Made by a program: the position numbers and the translations under genes
Notes under the pieces: generated by a model
What the model was told of the DNA's origin: nothing
The model's database searches: none
The model's input: the letters and a program-made list of their open reading frames with translations, nothing else
Source: Streptomyces sp. CoH27
GTDB lineage: Bacteria; Actinomycetota; Actinomycetes; Streptomycetales; Streptomycetaceae
DNA length: 52,494 nucleotides
Assembly: GCF_020181035.1 (NCBI RefSeq)
Contig: NZ_JAIQYY010000037.1
Coordinates: 1-52,494, forward strand
Direction of reading: 5' to 3'
In this document: one piece after another, positions 24,869-33,595 of the stretch
Numbering within the stretch: position 1 is the stretch's first letter
How the letters are laid out: every line of letters begins with the position of its first letter

Positions 24869-25846
24869 GTGCACCGCACCCTTGGACCCGACGGCCCGGC
24901 GGTCTCCCGGCTCGGTCTCGGCTGCATGAGCATGACCGGCACCTACGGCCCCACTGACCCGCGCGAGGCTGCGGCCACTCTGCTGGAGGCCCTCGATTCG
25001 GGCATCACCATGTTCGACACCGGCGACTTCTACGGCGACGGAGCAAACGAGGAACTCCTCGGCCGGACCCTCGCACCGCACCGCGACCGCGCCGTGCTGG
25101 CCACCAAGACCGGAGTCCGGCGCACCGCCGAGGGCCTGGTGCCCGCCGGCTCACCCAACGATCTGCGGCGGGCCTGCGAAGCGTCGTTGCGCCGGCTGCG
25201 CACCGATCACCTCGACCTGTACTACCTCGCCCGTATCGACCCCGCCGTCCCCGTCGAGGAGTCCGTCGGCGCCCTGGCCGACCTGGTCGCCCAGGGCAAG
25301 GTGGGCCACATCGGCCTGTCCGAAGTCTCGGCCGCCACCCTCCGCCGCGCCCACGCCATCCATCCGATCAGCGCCGTCCAGACCGAGTACTCGCTGTGGG
25401 AACGCCATGTCGAAATCGACATCCTGCCCACGATCCGCAGCCTCGGTGCCACCCTGATCGCCTACAGCCCTCTCGGCCGGGGCCTGCTCACCGGGGCCGT
25501 CCGCACCACCACGCGCTACGAACCCGGCGACTTCCGCGCCACCGCTCCCCGCTACAACGGCGACGACCTCAAGGCCAACCTGGCAATCGTCGACGCCATC
25601 ACCCACCTCGCCGCCGCCAAGAGCGCCACCCCCGCCCAGATCGCCCTCGCCTGGCTCCTCACCCGCGGCAGCGACGTCGTCCCCATCCCCGGCAGCTCCC
25701 GGCGCCCCCACCTGCGCGACAACCTGGCCGCCCTCGACCTGCACCTGACCGCCACCGACCTCGGCGACATCGACGCCGCCGTCCCCGACACCGGGGCCCA
25801 GGGAGCCCGGTACAGCGACCACGGCATCGCCCTGATCGACCAATGA
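24869..25846 (+). CDS. Aldo/keto reductase with Ala in place of the catalytic His
   Basis: A 325-residue TIM-barrel NADPH-dependent oxidoreductase. Of the AKR tetrad, Asp50 and Tyr55 (FDTGDFYGDG) and Lys80 (LATKTG) are present, but the usual His is Ala121 (LDLYYLARIDP). The C-terminal cofactor site VVPIPGSSRRPHLRDNL is intact. GAGGAG precedes GTG 24869. Loss of the His can slow carbonyl reduction or shift activity; similar Ala variants may form a Streptomyces subgroup. It follows the esterase by 10 bp. Confidence 0.85.
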   Translation: MHRTLGPDGPAVSRLGLGCMSMTGTYGPTDPREAAATLLEALDSGITMFDTGDFYGDGANEELLGRTLAPHRDRAVLATKTGVRRTAEGLVPAGSPNDLRRACEASLRRLRTDHLDLYYLARIDPAVPVEESVGALADLVAQGKVGHIGLSEVSAATLRRAHAIHPISAVQTEYSLWERHVEIDILPTIRSLGATLIAYSPLGRGLLTGAVRTTTRYEPGDFRATAPRYNGDDLKANLAIVDAITHLAAAKSATPAQIALAWLLTRGSDVVPIPGSSRRPHLRDNLAALDLHLTATDLGDIDAAVPDTGAQGARYSDHGIALIDQ

Positions 25847-25872
25847 AGGAAAATCATGGGAGAAGCACCCTG

Positions 25873-26322
25873 ATGACGAACCCACCCCGTGCACGAGGGC
25901 CGCTCGCAGCGATGTACGCGGGCCTTGCGCTCACTGTCCTCGCGACGACCGCCCCGTACGTCGACCGCGGCACCACCCATCTGCTGGCCGACCACATCCG
26001 GGCCGGCTATTCCAGCTACCCCCAGGCGCGGGTCGACTCGGCCGTCACCACCTACCTGGTTGTGTTGTCCGTCATCGGAGCGCTCGGCGTCCTTGCCTGG
26101 CTCACGACGGCCTGGGCTGTCCATGCAGGCAAGCGGTGGGCACGCCCCGCCGCGACCGTGATGTTCGTGCTCGGCACCAGCATCGGACTGGCCGGGCTGC
26201 TCACCAAGGACACCTCCGGCGCGACCGGACTACCGCCACAGCTGGGCTGGGCCGGGATGATTCCCTGCCTGGCAGGCGTCGTCGCGATCGCACTGATGTG
26301 GGGAAGACCGCGACTGACGTGA
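25873..26322 (+). CDS. Small four-helix membrane protein of unknown function
   Basis: A 149-residue hydrophobic protein with four predicted transmembrane segments (residues about 10-28, 55-78, 86-110 and 124-143) and a polar extracytoplasmic loop after the first. It begins 26 bp after the aldo-keto reductase and probably belongs to the same transcript. I do not recognise a family with confidence. Confidence 0.65.
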   Translation: MTNPPRARGPLAAMYAGLALTVLATTAPYVDRGTTHLLADHIRAGYSSYPQARVDSAVTTYLVVLSVIGALGVLAWLTTAWAVHAGKRWARPAATVMFVLGTSIGLAGLLTKDTSGATGLPPQLGWAGMIPCLAGVVAIALMWGRPRLT

Positions 26323-26431
26323 CGTCGGCTCCGTTCGACCCCGCACGTGAGGAGCCGACGGCAACCATCGCGACCGCACAGACCCGCACCAACACAGGTC
26401 ACGACCACCGCGCACCATGGAGGAAGACACA

Positions 26432-27196
26432 GTGCAGCGCATCGGCATCATCGGAGTGGGCGAGATCGGCCGGGCCGTCGTCGAGGGCCTGCGCAACGGG
26501 GGCGGTGCGTCGCCAGACGTCTTCCTCTCTCCCCGGGGGGCCCGCACCGCCGCCGAACTGTCCGAGCGCTTCGAGGGCGTCCATGTGTGCGCCGACAACC
26601 AGGGGGTGCTGGACCGCTCCGATCTGGTGATCATCGCCGTGCGCCGCCAGGACCACCACGAGGCACTCGCCGGGCTGAAGATGGACGACGACAAGACCGT
26701 GATCAGCCTGATGGCCGGCGTCGCCATCGAGGACCTGCGCCGAACTCTCGCCACCGGCGCCCCGATCGTCCGCGCTGTCCCGCTGCCCGCCGTACGCGAG
26801 TGCCGCTCCGTCACCGTGACCTGCCCCTCGCACCCGGTGGTGGACTCTCTCTTTGAACAGCTGGGCGGAGCGCTCCCTGTCGCGGACGAGGGCGCCTTCA
26901 ATGTCTTCTCCGCACTGACCGGGACCCTCACCGCCCACTACGCCTACCTCGCCACGCTCACCTCATGGGCCACCGACCATGACATCGCTCCCGACACCGC
27001 CGACCGGTATGTGCGCGGCCTCTTCCAGAACGTCGGCCGCTCCCTGAGCGACGAGACCCGTCCTCTGCACCAACTCGCCGCCGGCCACGAGACACCCAGA
27101 GGGAACAACGAGCGCATCCGCACCACCTGGTTCGATCCGGCCAACGCCGCAGCCCTCAAGAAGGCCTTGGACGGTCTCCTCGCCGATCTGAAGTAA
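26432..27196 (+). CDS. Pyrroline-5-carboxylate reductase-like oxidoreductase
   Basis: A 254-residue ProC-like protein with RIGIIGVGEIGRAVVEGL (GxGxxG, residues about 3-20), VIIAVRRQD and VRAVPLPAV, followed by a C-terminal helical dimerisation half. GTG 26432 has GGAGGA 8 nt upstream and gives the normal short N-terminus; ATG 26417 would place the ribosome site inside the gene. The ProC proline-binding loop (around FxALTG) is partly kept (FSALTGTLTAHYAYL), but the usual AGTG...SSPAY stretch is altered, so the substrate may be another imine. Confidence 0.72.
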   Translation: MQRIGIIGVGEIGRAVVEGLRNGGGASPDVFLSPRGARTAAELSERFEGVHVCADNQGVLDRSDLVIIAVRRQDHHEALAGLKMDDDKTVISLMAGVAIEDLRRTLATGAPIVRAVPLPAVRECRSVTVTCPSHPVVDSLFEQLGGALPVADEGAFNVFSALTGTLTAHYAYLATLTSWATDHDIAPDTADRYVRGLFQNVGRSLSDETRPLHQLAAGHETPRGNNERIRTTWFDPANAAALKKALDGLLADLK

Positions 27197-27419
27197 GAGC
27201 GTCCGGCTGGGACGTGTGTCCGAACCGGGAGCGGCGACTCCACTGCGCGTCTCGTGCAAGCGGTCCTTTGTGCGAGCAAGATCAAGACATGGCCGCCGGA
27301 CCCCGTCCGACCCAAGGGACCGGCGTCCCGGTGCGGGTGCTGTGGCCGGAGGGCGCCGGCCGCTGACCGGCTCGACCCCCGGGAACAGGTCCACGGCATG
27401 GTCAAGACGCTGACCAAGG

Positions 27420-27837
27420 GGTGTCAATCGGCGTCGCAAGGGCGCCGATCACAGTCTCGCCGCGCTCAAGAGCATCCGGGCGGCCCGCCCGGACGGCGCC
27501 CCATCTACGTCATCCTCGACAACCCCTCCGCTCTCAAGGGCAGCAAGATCCGCTGGTGGGCGGCAGGAACAAGGTCGAGCTCTGCTTCACACCGACCAAC
27601 GCGTCCTGGGCCAACCCGATCGAGGCGCACTTCGGGCCGCTGCGGCAGTTCACCCTCGCCAACTCCAACCACCCCAACCACACCGTCCAGACCCGCGCGC
27701 TGCACCTCTACCTGCACTGGCGCGACCAGAACGCCCGCCACCCCGACGTCCTGGCCGCCCAGCGCCGGGAACGCGCCCGCATCCGCAGCGAGAAAGGCAT
27801 CCGCTGGGGCGGCCGCCCTCTGAACTCCGCGGCCTGA
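27420..27837 (+). pseudogene. IS630-family transposase remnant with at least two frameshifts
   Basis: Three successive frames give RRKGADHSLAALKSIRAARP, then IYVILDNPSALKG (DN-type catalytic Asp region), then NKVELCFTPTNASWANPIEA with its catalytic Glu and the C-terminal tail. Together they make the last two thirds of an IS630 DDE transposase. A one-base loss near 27502 and another shift near 27560 destroy the frame. No terminal inverted repeats are recognisable. Confidence 0.8.
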
Positions 27838-27899
27838 CCGCCCGCCCCGTGATCGTCTGCGATCCAGCACGAGCGGCCTCACCCCGGGAACGAGCCCTG

Positions 27900-28553
27900 T
27901 CAGGGCGTTTCGGGCTTGCGGGCCAGGAGGCAGGCGTGCGGTCTGTTCACGCGTCCGCCGGGCTCCTGTTCCAGTCTCGCGGTGACGACGAGTCCGGCCT
28001 GCTCCAGCAGGTCGACCATGCGGTCCAGGGGCAGAAGGTACGACTCGTAGGACACCGGACGGCCATAGCCCTGGGTCGGCTGCAGCCGTTCATCGCCGAC
28101 GTAGTCTCCCCAGAGCAGGTAGCCGCCGGGCGCGAGCGTGCGGTGGAACTCGGCGAACACAACCGGTAGCCACTGCGGGGGCGTGTGATGGGTGGAGTAC
28201 CAGGCCAGGATGCCGCTGAGCTCGTCGTCCCTCATCTCCAGCGCGGTCATCGAGCCCTCGGTGAACCGCAGGTTCGGATAGGCGCGCCGGGCCAGCCCGA
28301 TCATCTTCGGCGACAGATCGACGCCGAAGACGGACACCCCCAGCCCGGCCAGGTGCGCCGTCACGCGTCCGGGGCCGCACCCCAGGTCCGCGACCGGCCC
28401 CAGGCCGGCCGTGCGCACGAGTTCGGCAAACCCCGCCAGCATCCCGCGTGACAGCGGGTCCATCTCGGCTGGAGGCGGGACGCGTTCGACGTAGTCGGCG
28501 GCGACCGTGTCGTACGACTCGCGGACGGCGGTCAGAAAGGAGAGCTCAGCCAT
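27900..28553 (-). CDS. Class I SAM-dependent methyltransferase (Methyltransf_25 type)
   Basis: A 217-residue protein with ESYDTVAADYVER (residues about 11-23), motif I VADLGCGPGRVTAHLAGLG (about 52-70), VFGVDLSPKMI (motif II) and FHRTLAPGGYLLWGDY. The start MAELSFL at 28553 is the usual one for this common Streptomyces enzyme. It stands alone between IS remnants; substrate unknown. Confidence 0.82.
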   Translation of the reverse strand: MAELSFLTAVRESYDTVAADYVERVPPPAEMDPLSRGMLAGFAELVRTAGLGPVADLGCGPGRVTAHLAGLGVSVFGVDLSPKMIGLARRAYPNLRFTEGSMTALEMRDDELSGILAWYSTHHTPPQWLPVVFAEFHRTLAPGGYLLWGDYVGDERLQPTQGYGRPVSYESYLLPLDRMVDLLEQAGLVVTARLEQEPGGRVNRPHACLLARKPETP

Positions 28554-28756
28554 GCAGGCGACCCTAGACCAGGCCACTGACAGACCATGGCACGACCTTC
28601 AGCTGACCTGCGCGACATCCACCGCTGCCGACATCCAGCCGTCACACCACCTGTGATCGTTTGCGGTCAGAGCACTACCGACGGCCGTCAGACCGCGGAC
28701 AAGGGGGTCCTGGGCACGCTGCTCCCTCGTCCGCCGGACCGAGGGAGAACAACGCG

Positions 28757-29071
28757 ATGACGGCACACCGACCAGCGGCCGGCCTCCGGCACGCCCGCGC
28801 CGACCACGAGCCCGACCAGCACTGGGCAAGCCGCGGTGCGTTCCTGCGGCAGCCCCTTCGGAGGGCCCTTGGCCGTGACCGGCTCAAGGGTCTGACCGGC
28901 GAGGACAAGAAGGTGCTGCGTCTGGTCGGCGATCTGCTCGGCAAGCTCGCCTCGCGTGATCTGAGGGCACGGTGCGCGGCCGGGCTGGAACACGACACCG
29001 AGCGGTGGGCGCGACGTAAGCGGGTCCTGGCCGAGGAGTCCTCGTCGCGCTGGGCAGGCAACCGACGCTGA
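28757..29071 (+). pseudogene. Probable fragment of a TnpB-like (IS200/IS605) transposase
   Basis: A 104-residue basic frame whose second half (LTGEDKKVLRLVGDLLGKLASRDL, then a helix ending ESSSRWAG) resembles the N-terminal helical part of Streptomyces TnpB-related proteins as I remember them. The first 40 residues are low-complexity, and the frame stops where the nuclease body should begin. The identification is from memory and weak; a stand-alone hypothetical gene is possible. The surrounding 28554-28756 and 29072-29212 gaps show nothing else. Confidence 0.35.
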
Positions 29072-29212
29072 CAGCCAGGTGGGCGGTGGAACGGGGCGGC
29101 GAGAATCGACTGCCCTGTTCCCATCCCGTTGCACCGCTCTCACACCGCGGGGCAGGAGAGTGTGACCGCGGGTCGGTCAAGCACGGGGGTATGGTGTCGG
29201 CGGCTCCGGCCG

Positions 29213-29839
29213 TCACGGTTGTCCTGGCGTGGACCGGCAGTCGTTCCACAGGGCGGCGAGGCGGGCCGGGATCTGGGTGATGGCGGCGCAGCCCCGAGGG
29301 CCGGCGGGGAAACTGTCGCTGGCCACGTAGCGCCAACCAGTGCCGGGGCGATCGACGAAGTACTTCATCGCGGCTCCGTCGTCCTGCAGGGCGACCTGCT
29401 CCGCCTCCGTGCTGCCGAGAGTGAGGTGGAATCGGGTTCCGGCGTAGAAGGTCCCGTCACAACTGCCATAGTAGAACGTGCCCTTGACCGGGACGATGTG
29501 GGTGAGGGGCGGTTGAGCCTGTCTGCGGTAGGCCGCCGTGACGCTCGCCTTGACGGTGGGCGATGCCGGCAACGACCGGCAGCCGCCGGTCATGGCCGAG
29601 GAGCCGCCGGTCATGGCCGAGGAGCCGGTGGTCTTGGCCGAGGAGCCGACGGCAGTGTGCCCGGCCGACGTACCCACCGCGGCGGACGCCACGGCCGACG
29701 AAGAAGGCGTTTGCGCTGCGTTCGGAGTGTTGCTGTGCGCAGTGCTGCTGTTCTGCGTGCAGCCAGTCAGCAGCGCCACCGCGGCAGCGGTCATCCCCAG
29801 AGCGGCACCGCGGTACAGGGAACGGTTCCGGCGTGTCAT
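29213..29839 (-). CDS. Secreted lipoprotein of unknown function
   Basis: A 208-residue protein with a basic start, a hydrophobic segment and the lipobox LLTGC (Cys27), so it is predicted to be lipidated and held on the outer face of the membrane. A Ser/Thr/Ala-rich linker (residues about 28-90) contains a tandem SSAMTGG repeat and leads to a compact C-terminal domain with Cys residues that could pair. I do not recognise the domain. Confidence 0.75.
   Translation of the reverse strand: MTRRNRSLYRGAALGMTAAAVALLTGCTQNSSTAHSNTPNAAQTPSSSAVASAAVGTSAGHTAVGSSAKTTGSSAMTGGSSAMTGGCRSLPASPTVKASVTAAYRRQAQPPLTHIVPVKGTFYYGSCDGTFYAGTRFHLTLGSTEAEQVALQDDGAAMKYFVDRPGTGWRYVASDSFPAGPRGCAAITQIPARLAALWNDCRSTPGQP
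29585..29647 (-). repeat. Three 21-bp tandem repeats in the lipoprotein linker
   Basis: Units at 29585-29605 and 29606-29626 are identical; the third (29627-29647) differs at a few positions. They encode the seven-residue SSAMTGG/SSAKTTG linker repeats, so copy number can change without a frame shift. Confidence 0.85.
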
Positions 29840-30067
29840 GTCGAACCAGCCTCTCTCGATACGTTCAGACAGGCCCGAGATGGCGTCATTCGGATGCGTT
29901 CTCCCGGTCTTGGGCATCAAGACGCTGCGCCATGCACCGTGGTTTCGCCGCGCCCGCATCGGCTCCTGACGTCCCACGTCCGTAGCAGGCCTCTCCCAGC
30001 AAGTGCCCAACTCCGACGCGCCCCAGCGTCGGAGCGGTCCGGACGGGGGCTTCGTCGTTCTCGGAGT

Positions 30068-30421
30068 TCAGACGGTCCGCTCGATGCGCTCGAAGATGTC
30101 CGAGTCCGTCTCCTGCTGCCACGCCGGAAGGTCGGCCCAGTCGGCGACGTATCCGGGCTTCGGGTCCTTGAAGTGCTTGAACATCTGGGCGGTCCAGCAG
30201 ATCGCGACGAAGCGGCCCTTCTGCTCGCGGGTGAGCCGTGTGGCGTGCCCTTCGCTGATCTTGATGAAGTCGCGCACCTGTCCGTACACGGCGGCGGCGG
30301 CCTCGCGCTCCCACTCGGGCGTCTCGTCCCACGGCGTGACGTAGCTGGGCTTCGGCTCACCGGGGTAGTGCTTGGACACACCGGCGATCCACGCCTCGCG
30401 GAAGATCCGACCGTCACTCAT
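30068..30421 (-). CDS. Small protein with a duplicated PKPxYV-W-PxW motif
   Basis: A 117-residue protein starting at ATG 30421. It contains two related units: PKPSYVTPWDETPEWEREAA (residues about 23-42) and PKPGYVADWADLPAWQQETD (about 86-105), each followed by a short amphipathic helix. The gene lies 16 bp downstream of the XRE-TPR regulator and is probably co-transcribed with it. I do not know the family; the Trp/Pro-rich repeats suggest a nucleotide- or protein-binding module. Confidence 0.65.
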   Translation of the reverse strand: MSDGRIFREAWIAGVSKHYPGEPKPSYVTPWDETPEWEREAAAAVYGQVRDFIKISEGHATRLTREQKGRFVAICWTAQMFKHFKDPKPGYVADWADLPAWQQETDSDIFERIERTV

Positions 30422-30437
30422 GCACGTGTTCCTCTCG

Positions 30438-31691
30438 TCATGCGGTGCGCGAAAGCGCCGCGATTCGGTGATCCAGATCCGAGACTCGGCCATCGGACAT
30501 GAGCGGAGCAAGACGCCCTCGAAGCCCGTCCAGCTTCTTACCGATGAATCCCGAGTTCGACCGGCCGGCCAGGCTGATCGCGATCTCCGCGTAGTGCACG
30601 ACCTGGTCGACGTCGCGCCGGTGGACCCCGAGGATGGCAAGGTCGCTCAGTACGGCGGCGCGGCGGCGCAGCGACAGAGGTTGGGCGAGGGCTGTGGTGA
30701 GGGCGTCTTCCGCGAGGTCGGGGCGGCCGAGCTGGAGGTAGCAGGCTCCTCGTTCCTCGGGGAGGCGGGAGCCGTCGAAACGAAGCCAGCCGCCGTTGTT
30801 GGAGTGGCCGTCGAGGGAGCTCGCCTTCTCGGCTTCGTCGAGGGCCCGGGTGCAGGCGTCGATGTCACCGATGGCCGCGTACGCCTGGGCCTGGACGGCG
30901 GCGACCCAGTGGCGGGTGGACAGTGTGCTGTCGCCCCACCGGGCGATCTGGGAGGCTGCCGCCAGCAGGGGCTGGGCAGCGGGCGCGCGGCACGCGTACA
31001 GCTCGACGTAGGCGTGGCGGGTCATGGCGCAGGCCCAGAGGTCGTAGTCGCCACCGGCATGAGCAGCGTTGGCGGCCAGCGTGTAGTACTGGGCGGCGTC
31101 GATGTACCGGTTGACGTCGAAGAAGAGTTCGCCGGCGAGCTGGTAGAGGTCGGCCGTCATCGTGCACAGCCGGGCCCGGTCCGCTGCGGTGCGCGCTTCG
31201 GCCAGGCCTTTCGTCAGGACGTCGAGCTGCTTGCAGACCGCCGGGAAGACGGTCTGCTTGGAGTCCGAGAGGGTGAAGACCTGCCACAGGCTGCGGTGCA
31301 GCTCTTCCCCCGTCTCCAGGAGCGTCGCCGCCGTGTGTCCTCGGGGGGCCTCGTCAGAACCGGGCAGGGTGACCAGCGCGCCCGTGACGGCGAGGAGGCC
31401 CAGGACATCGCGGCGCTTCATGTCGTCATCTTCACCGTGGAGGAGGGGTGGGGTGTCAGGGGGCACGGCCGTTTCGACTGGTGATTCTTCGACGAGGAGC
31501 CCTTCCAGCTCGAAGAGGGTGACGCCTAAAAGGCTGGCGATCTTGGGCCGTTGGTGCGGCCGTGGTGTGGCATGGCCGCCCTCCCAGCGGATCACGGTGG
31601 ACGCGGCCACCGTGAGCGCTTCGGCGAATTCCTCCTGAGAGTAGCCCTGTGCCACCCGCCGTTCGGCAAAGCGCCTACGCCTTGGCGCCAT
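30438..31691 (-). CDS. XRE-family regulator with TPR-like C-terminus; contains a TTA codon
   Basis: A 417-residue protein. Residues about 8-60 form a Cro/C1-type HTH (GYSQEEFAEALTVAASTVIRWEGG). The remainder is helical with tetratricopeptide-like repeats (AAQYYTLAANAAHAGGDYDLWACAMTRHA), as in Streptomyces XRE-TPR proteins that sense peptides or signals. Leu55 is encoded by TTA (plus-strand bases 31527-31529), the rare codon read by the developmentally controlled bldA tRNA. It is divergent from the graspetide operon and is the likely cluster regulator. Confidence 0.82.
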   Translation of the reverse strand: MAPRRRRFAERRVAQGYSQEEFAEALTVAASTVIRWEGGHATPRPHQRPKIASLLGVTLFELEGLLVEESPVETAVPPDTPPLLHGEDDDMKRRDVLGLLAVTGALVTLPGSDEAPRGHTAATLLETGEELHRSLWQVFTLSDSKQTVFPAVCKQLDVLTKGLAEARTAADRARLCTMTADLYQLAGELFFDVNRYIDAAQYYTLAANAAHAGGDYDLWACAMTRHAYVELYACRAPAAQPLLAAASQIARWGDSTLSTRHWVAAVQAQAYAAIGDIDACTRALDEAEKASSLDGHSNNGGWLRFDGSRLPEERGACYLQLGRPDLAEDALTTALAQPLSLRRRAAVLSDLAILGVHRRDVDQVVHYAEIAISLAGRSNSGFIGKKLDGLRGRLAPLMSDGRVSDLDHRIAALSRTA

Positions 31692-31917
31692 TGGTCCCCC
31701 TCACGAAGAGCGCCTTCCTCACTCGCGACACCCGATGCCCGGAAAACGCCTGGGCACTGCGCGGGATCCGCTCTGGGAGACGGTAACGGATCGTTGTTCA
31801 CTGGTCACACGCTGCTCGGATCGAAGGACCCTTCGGGCGACTCCCCGAGGCAGCGGGCCGCGCCGTGTCCCGTCCAAGCTGCGGCCGGCTATTGCCCCAC
31901 CAGAGAGGAGCGACCGC

Positions 31918-32085
31918 GTGACAACCTCCGCGCTGCCCCGCAGAAACCCTGGCGCCAGCGGCCGTACGTACACACTCCTGGAGCCCCAACCGGGTGCGCC
32001 GAGCCGGGCTCTGCGGGTACGGGCGGCCAGCGGCTGGGAGAAGTTCATGCGCCGCAGCGAGACCTGGCAGGAGGCGAAGACGTGA
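31918..32085 (+). CDS. 55-residue hypothetical protein at the head of the graspetide operon
   Basis: GTG 31918 follows a GAGAGGAG ribosome site, and the stop (TGA 32083-32085) overlaps the GTG of the next gene in a GTGA junction. The product is basic, with a central YTLLEPQPGA stretch and a C-terminal WEKFMRRSETWQ. It is in frame with a longer upstream reading that lacks a ribosome site. Coupling to the next small gene and to the graspetide genes suggests a role in the cluster, but no function can be named. Confidence 0.5.
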   Translation: MTTSALPRRNPGASGRTYTLLEPQPGAPSRALRVRAASGWEKFMRRSETWQEAKT

Positions 32086-32288
32086 ACCCGGTCGGCCCCG
32101 ACGGCTACGAGCAGCACCCTCTCCTGAACATGAACGTCCGCGACGTCGCCTCGCGCGGGGAGGGCGTACTCGTCGCTGTCACGCACGAGCTCCACAGCCA
32201 CGGTACGGTCCGGGTCGCGCACATCCGGCCCGAGAACGGCGTCGAGTGGACGACTGCGGCCGACAACATCCAGGCCGCTCACCTCTGA
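32082..32288 (+). CDS. 68-residue hypothetical protein upstream of the graspetide precursor
   Basis: GTG 32082 overlaps the previous stop by four bases. The acidic/neutral product (PLLNMNVRDVASRGEGVLVAV, ending AADNIQAAHL) looks like a small all-beta fold of KOW/SH3 type, which is inference. It ends 81 bp before the precursor gene. It may be a leader-recognition or accessory protein, or unrelated. Confidence 0.5.
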   Translation: MNPVGPDGYEQHPLLNMNVRDVASRGEGVLVAVTHELHSHGTVRVAHIRPENGVEWTTAADNIQAAHL

Positions 32289-32369
32289 GGCGGTGCCCCC
32301 AGATCGCCGTCCGCACCCTGCCGGCGCGGGCGGTGTCCCACACACTCCCTTTTCAACACAAGGAGTCTC

Positions 32370-32630
32370 ATGACCACCTCCGGCGTACTCCCCACCCTCA
32401 CCCGGCCTTGGGGGGCGAGCCGACTCGCGCCCTACCCGACCATCATCCGCCGGCCCCACGCCACAGTCGCCGTCGACCCCACCACGCAGCTCGGAGTGTT
32501 CCGTGACCGCGCCGGCCAGGTGGTCGAGATGGGCAAGCACGGCACCAGCTCCGGCACCGAGACCTCCACGACGACGAACTCGGACTCCCGGAACGACCAG
32601 GGTCACGACCAGGACAGCAATCAGGACTGA
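32370..32630 (+). CDS. tgmA: Graspetide (ATP-grasp-modified RiPP) precursor peptide
   Basis: An 86-residue peptide with AGGAG 5 nt before ATG 32370. The leader holds the family signature RPWGASRLAPYP (residues 12-23), then a conserved HATVAVDPTTQ stretch and GQVVEMGKHG (49-58). The C-terminal core (about 59-86) is rich in Thr/Ser (Thr59, 63, 65, 67, 68, 69) and then in Asp (72, 76, 80, 82, 86), i.e. hydroxyl donors followed by carboxyl acceptors for side-chain ester formation. The next gene begins on the last base of the stop codon. This matches putative ATP-grasp target RiPPs. Confidence 0.88.
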   Translation: MTTSGVLPTLTRPWGASRLAPYPTIIRRPHATVAVDPTTQLGVFRDRAGQVVEMGKHGTSSGTETSTTTNSDSRNDQGHDQDSNQD

Positions 32631-33595
32631 TGTCCACGACCGAGAAGAGGCCGGTACTGGTGGCCACCGAGGCGGACGACATCACCGCCGACATGGTGAT
32701 CACCGAGCTCAACCGGCGCGATGTGCCGGTGGTCCGGTTCAACCCCGCCGACATCGGCGAGGACCTCACGGTCTCGGCTCGGTTCGGCACCTGCCCGGCC
32801 CCTGTGACCGGGCAGGTGCGCACCCCGTCGAGAACCGCCGACCTGACCCGCGTCCGATCGGTGTACTGGCGCCGCCCGGAGTGGCCGTCGTTCCCTCATC
32901 TGTCTCCGGACGACTCCCGGTTCGCGGCGGCGCAGGTCCGTTACGGGCTTGGGGGCACGCTCTACGCCTTGGACGGCCCGCTCTGGGTCAACCATCCGTT
33001 GCGCATCGCCGCGGCCGACTACAAACCCGCTCAGCTTGTCCTCGCCCAGCAGCTGGGCTTCACTGTCCCGCCCACCCTCGTCACCAACGACCCGGCCGAG
33101 GCACGCGAGTTCATCCACACTCAGGGAGATGCGATCTTCAAGACGCTGCGATGGACCCGGTACATGCGTGAGGGCGTGCCGATGACCGGTTGGGCTGATC
33201 CGGTCACCGCAGACGAGGTCGACAACAGTGTTCGTGTCACCCCGCACCTGTTTCAGGCCCGCGTGGACAAGGTCGCTGACCTCCGCGTCCTGATCGTGGG
33301 CAGGCACACGTTCGCCGTACGCATCGACTCCGAACTGCTGGACTGGCGCAAGGACTACAGTGCGTTGGCCTACACCGTCGAGCACCTCCCCGACCGGGTG
33401 GACAAAGCCCTGCACGCCTACTTGGACCTTCTGGAGCTGGTATCAGGAAGCTTCGACCTCGCGGTGGACCGGGCGGGGGACTACTGGTGGCTGGAGTTGA
33501 ATCCCAACGGGCAGTGGGGGTGGCTGGAGACGGAGACCGGCCTCCCGATGTCCGCGGCCTTCGCCGACCTACTCATGCGAGGAGACAGCCGATGA
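32630..33595 (+). CDS. tgmB: ATP-grasp ribosomal peptide maturase (graspetide macrocyclase)
   Basis: A 321-residue ATP-grasp ligase of the MvdC/MvdD/TgmB group. It phosphorylates Asp/Glu side chains of the precursor and forms ester (or amide) cross-links with Thr/Ser (or Lys). An N-terminal recognition domain (VYWRRPEWPSF) precedes the ATP-grasp fold with FKTLRW (Lys near residue 167) and the terminal metal-binding WWLELNPNGQWGWLE (about 286-300). The gene overlaps tgmA by one base and tgmC by four. Confidence 0.88.
   Translation: MSTTEKRPVLVATEADDITADMVITELNRRDVPVVRFNPADIGEDLTVSARFGTCPAPVTGQVRTPSRTADLTRVRSVYWRRPEWPSFPHLSPDDSRFAAAQVRYGLGGTLYALDGPLWVNHPLRIAAADYKPAQLVLAQQLGFTVPPTLVTNDPAEAREFIHTQGDAIFKTLRWTRYMREGVPMTGWADPVTADEVDNSVRVTPHLFQARVDKVADLRVLIVGRHTFAVRIDSELLDWRKDYSALAYTVEHLPDRVDKALHAYLDLLELVSGSFDLAVDRAGDYWWLELNPNGQWGWLETETGLPMSAAFADLLMRGDSR

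Noticed and set aside
29213..29839. Lipoprotein as part of the graspetide system
   Set aside because: It is separated from the XRE gene by another gene and 228 bp, shows no relation to known graspetide accessories and has its own start signals.
31735..31917. Upstream extension of the 55-residue gene
   Set aside because: No ribosome site, and it would cover the divergent promoter region of the XRE gene.
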